NCBI GenBank assembly: GCA_017621875.1
Contig: JAGASE010000001.1
Location: 124,001 to 188,000 of the forward strand
Source: Clostridia bacterium
GTDB lineage: Bacteria > Bacillota > Clostridia > UBA1381
Direction: 5' to 3'
Length of the DNA stretch: 64,000 nt
Below the pieces are notes generated by a model. It did no database searches and was not told the origin of the DNA. It was given only the letters and a program-made list of their open reading frames with translations. Made by a program: the position numbers and the translations under genes. Shown here piece by piece: positions 62,631 through 64,000 of this stretch; position 1 is the first letter of the stretch, and each line of letters opens with the position of its first letter.

Positions 62631-64000
62631 ATGAAAAAAAGATTGTTAGGAATTATACTTACGCTGTCAATGCTGATGAGTGTGGTCAGCGGATTCCCGA
62701 TGCGTGCTCTTGCTCAGGCGGATATTAATGATACTGTCGATACATGGGGAGTGCAGGATTTGGATGACTTCACATCATCAATCAGGCTTTTGGCATCGGG
62801 AAAACCTTCGTCGGGCTGTACCGGCTGTGTTCTTGCTAATACCGACTATGGCTTTGCATATTATGCACATAATGGAGGCTTTGGAACGGATCACCATATT
62901 GATGTTGCAAACGTATACAGCGGGAATTATGCCGTCGAGTTTGATATGTTTTTTGATGACATAGACCATTCATTCGCATCGGCATCGACCAAGTCGGACG
63001 TATTTCGTGCAAAAGTGACCGAAAAAGGCAGCAGCGGGGATACGGTGCTTTATTACAGTAATTTGGTAAACCCGTGGAATATAGGAAACTGGGAGGACAC
63101 AACCACCACTAAGTTAACTATAGCAGATGACTCCGGCAGTGGAATTTCGGCAAAGTATGCGAGTGCGGAGCGTAAATATAAAGGCTCGGTGAGTGACGCG
63201 ATGCCTTCATATCTTAATACCAGAATAATTGTAGATGTCGAAAACGGAAAAAACTATTTTTGCTGGAAATGGAATACCTCAGAAAATTGGATTACTGTGA
63301 AAAATCACAGCTTTTCTGCTGCAGCAAGCAGTGCAGATGCGGTTACACAGCTTGAGCTTTTGGTTGCTGTAGGCGTTGGTATAGACAACTTCAAGGTTTT
63401 ACGTCCAAAGAGCAATATTGTTCAGATACCGCAGGAGTATACATACTATGATTTGGTTGATCTTGATGCGGAGAACATGATTGTAAATCCGCATTTCGGA
63501 ACGCCCGTGTTTACAGAACCGGGAGCGAGCTTTACCGCAGAGTTTACCTGCAGTGATTCCGATGTGGATTTTACCGAGGGAAGCTTTGATGTGTATATTG
63601 AAAACGAATACAAATCATGGTATGCCGCCTCATCTGTGCCTGCTGCCGGTGACATTTATTTAGGCACTAAAAAGGGATATACCGTAGATATAACAGTGCC
63701 GGAGGATATTACGCCGGAGCTTTTGAATCTTTACATGGTGCATAGAGGTGAAAGCGGCATAGCGGACGCAGAATATTTTGCACCTAAGTCTGTTCAGGTA
63801 ACCGAGGAGCTGGAGCAGGACTTCTATTCTGTGGCAATTTCCGATACCCATATCAACAAATGGGGAGGACCGGAATATGCATCGAAAAACGCAAGAGTTC
63901 TTGAGTTCTTTAACAAAGCAATCTCTATTGGCGGAGCGAGATATCTTTCTCATATGGGCGATATAAACGACAATGTTTCTAAGGACAGAAAAACAAGCCT
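62631..64000 (+). CDS. Secreted metallophosphoesterase-type protein (3' truncated by window edge)
   Basis: The frame stays open from ATG 62631 to the window end (456 codons). It begins with a signal peptide (MKKRLLGIILTLSMLMSVVS, then FPMRALAQA). The first 390 residues look like secreted beta-sandwich domains without a family I recognise. From about residue 400 the metallophosphoesterase start is seen (VAISDTHINKWGGPEYASKN, LSHMGDINDN), with Asp/His/Asp metal ligands. It is a surface or secreted phosphoesterase. AAGGAGG precedes it. Confidence 0.85.
   Translation, partial: MKKRLLGIILTLSMLMSVVSGFPMRALAQADINDTVDTWGVQDLDDFTSSIRLLASGKPSSGCTGCVLANTDYGFAYYAHNGGFGTDHHIDVANVYSGNYAVEFDMFFDDIDHSFASASTKSDVFRAKVTEKGSSGDTVLYYSNLVNPWNIGNWEDTTTTKLTIADDSGSGISAKYASAERKYKGSVSDAMPSYLNTRIIVDVENGKNYFCWKWNTSENWITVKNHSFSAAASSADAVTQLELLVAVGVGIDNFKVLRPKSNIVQIPQEYTYYDLVDLDAENMIVNPHFGTPVFTEPGASFTAEFTCSDSDVDFTEGSFDVYIENEYKSWYAASSVPAAGDIYLGTKKGYTVDITVPEDITPELLNLYMVHRGESGIADAEYFAPKSVQVTEELEQDFYSVAISDTHINKWGGPEYASKNARVLEFFNKAISIGGARYLSHMGDINDNVSKDRKTS

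Overview
The window is chromosomal DNA from a moderately AT-rich Gram-positive anaerobe, most likely class Clostridia (Bacillota). The evidence is the gene order of the S10/spc/alpha ribosomal superoperon (adk, map, a KOW-domain protein, infA and rpmJ inside it), zinc-type S14 and L36, strong AGGAGG ribosome binding sites, sigma-A promoters with 17-bp spacers, a SpoIIM-family gene next to a XerD-like gene, and an L-lactate dehydrogenase. The genus cannot be fixed from sequence alone. No rRNA, tRNA, CRISPR array, transposase or prophage is visible.

Layout. (1) 1-11991: ribosomal protein superoperon, from the 3' part of rpsC to rplQ, closed by a strong terminator. A 218-bp hairpin-rich gap before rpsM is the only loose point in it. 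(2) 12044-16480, minus: topoisomerase III, a VanW/YoaR-type cell-surface protein and a cysteine-cluster protein. (3) 16670-26341, plus: a divergent type IIA topoisomerase pair, a TagA-type glycosyltransferase, thymidylate kinase, then metF, a stand-alone methionine synthase activation domain and metH. (4) 26531-31180: FAD oxidoreductase with a divergent AraC regulator, YitT protein, DUF1294 protein and DNA polymerase IV. (5) 31356-35208: small zinc-ribbon and membrane proteins, ldh, a nicotinamidase-like hydrolase and a DUF4364 protein. (6) 35323-41486: rnhB, yraN, membrane dipeptidase, an aspartate aminotransferase, spoIIM, xerD-like and a NahK-like sugar kinase. (7) 41788-50352: amidase-domain and TRIC-like proteins, then xpt with a BMP-type nucleoside ABC transporter and a flavoprotein. 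(8) 50372-54813: purA, UDP-GlcNAc 2-epimerase, GtrB/GtrA-like pair, and a 46-residue ORF. (9) 54883-64000: malQ, an iron alcohol dehydrogenase, a LOG-family protein, Na/Pi cotransporter, DUF2798 and PHP proteins, and the start of a secreted metallophosphoesterase cut by the window edge.

The genes are mostly housekeeping. Functional groupings are translation and secretion (S10/spc/alpha), methionine/folate (metF, activation protein, metH), purine salvage and synthesis (xpt, nucleoside ABC transporter, purA) and envelope sugars (tagA, wecB, gtrB, gtrA).

The least explained material is non-coding. Two related repeat families sit between stop codons and intrinsic terminators (14194-14262, 26345-26489, 28675-28742, 34272-34550, 41516-41748). 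One copy is flanked by a 23-bp duplication of a terminator hairpin. There is also a hairpin-rich leader before rpsM, nested inverted repeats at 52891-53023, a XerD-like recombinase with an altered active site, and an xpt gene that seems to start at ATT. I saw no convincing new defence or mobile system.
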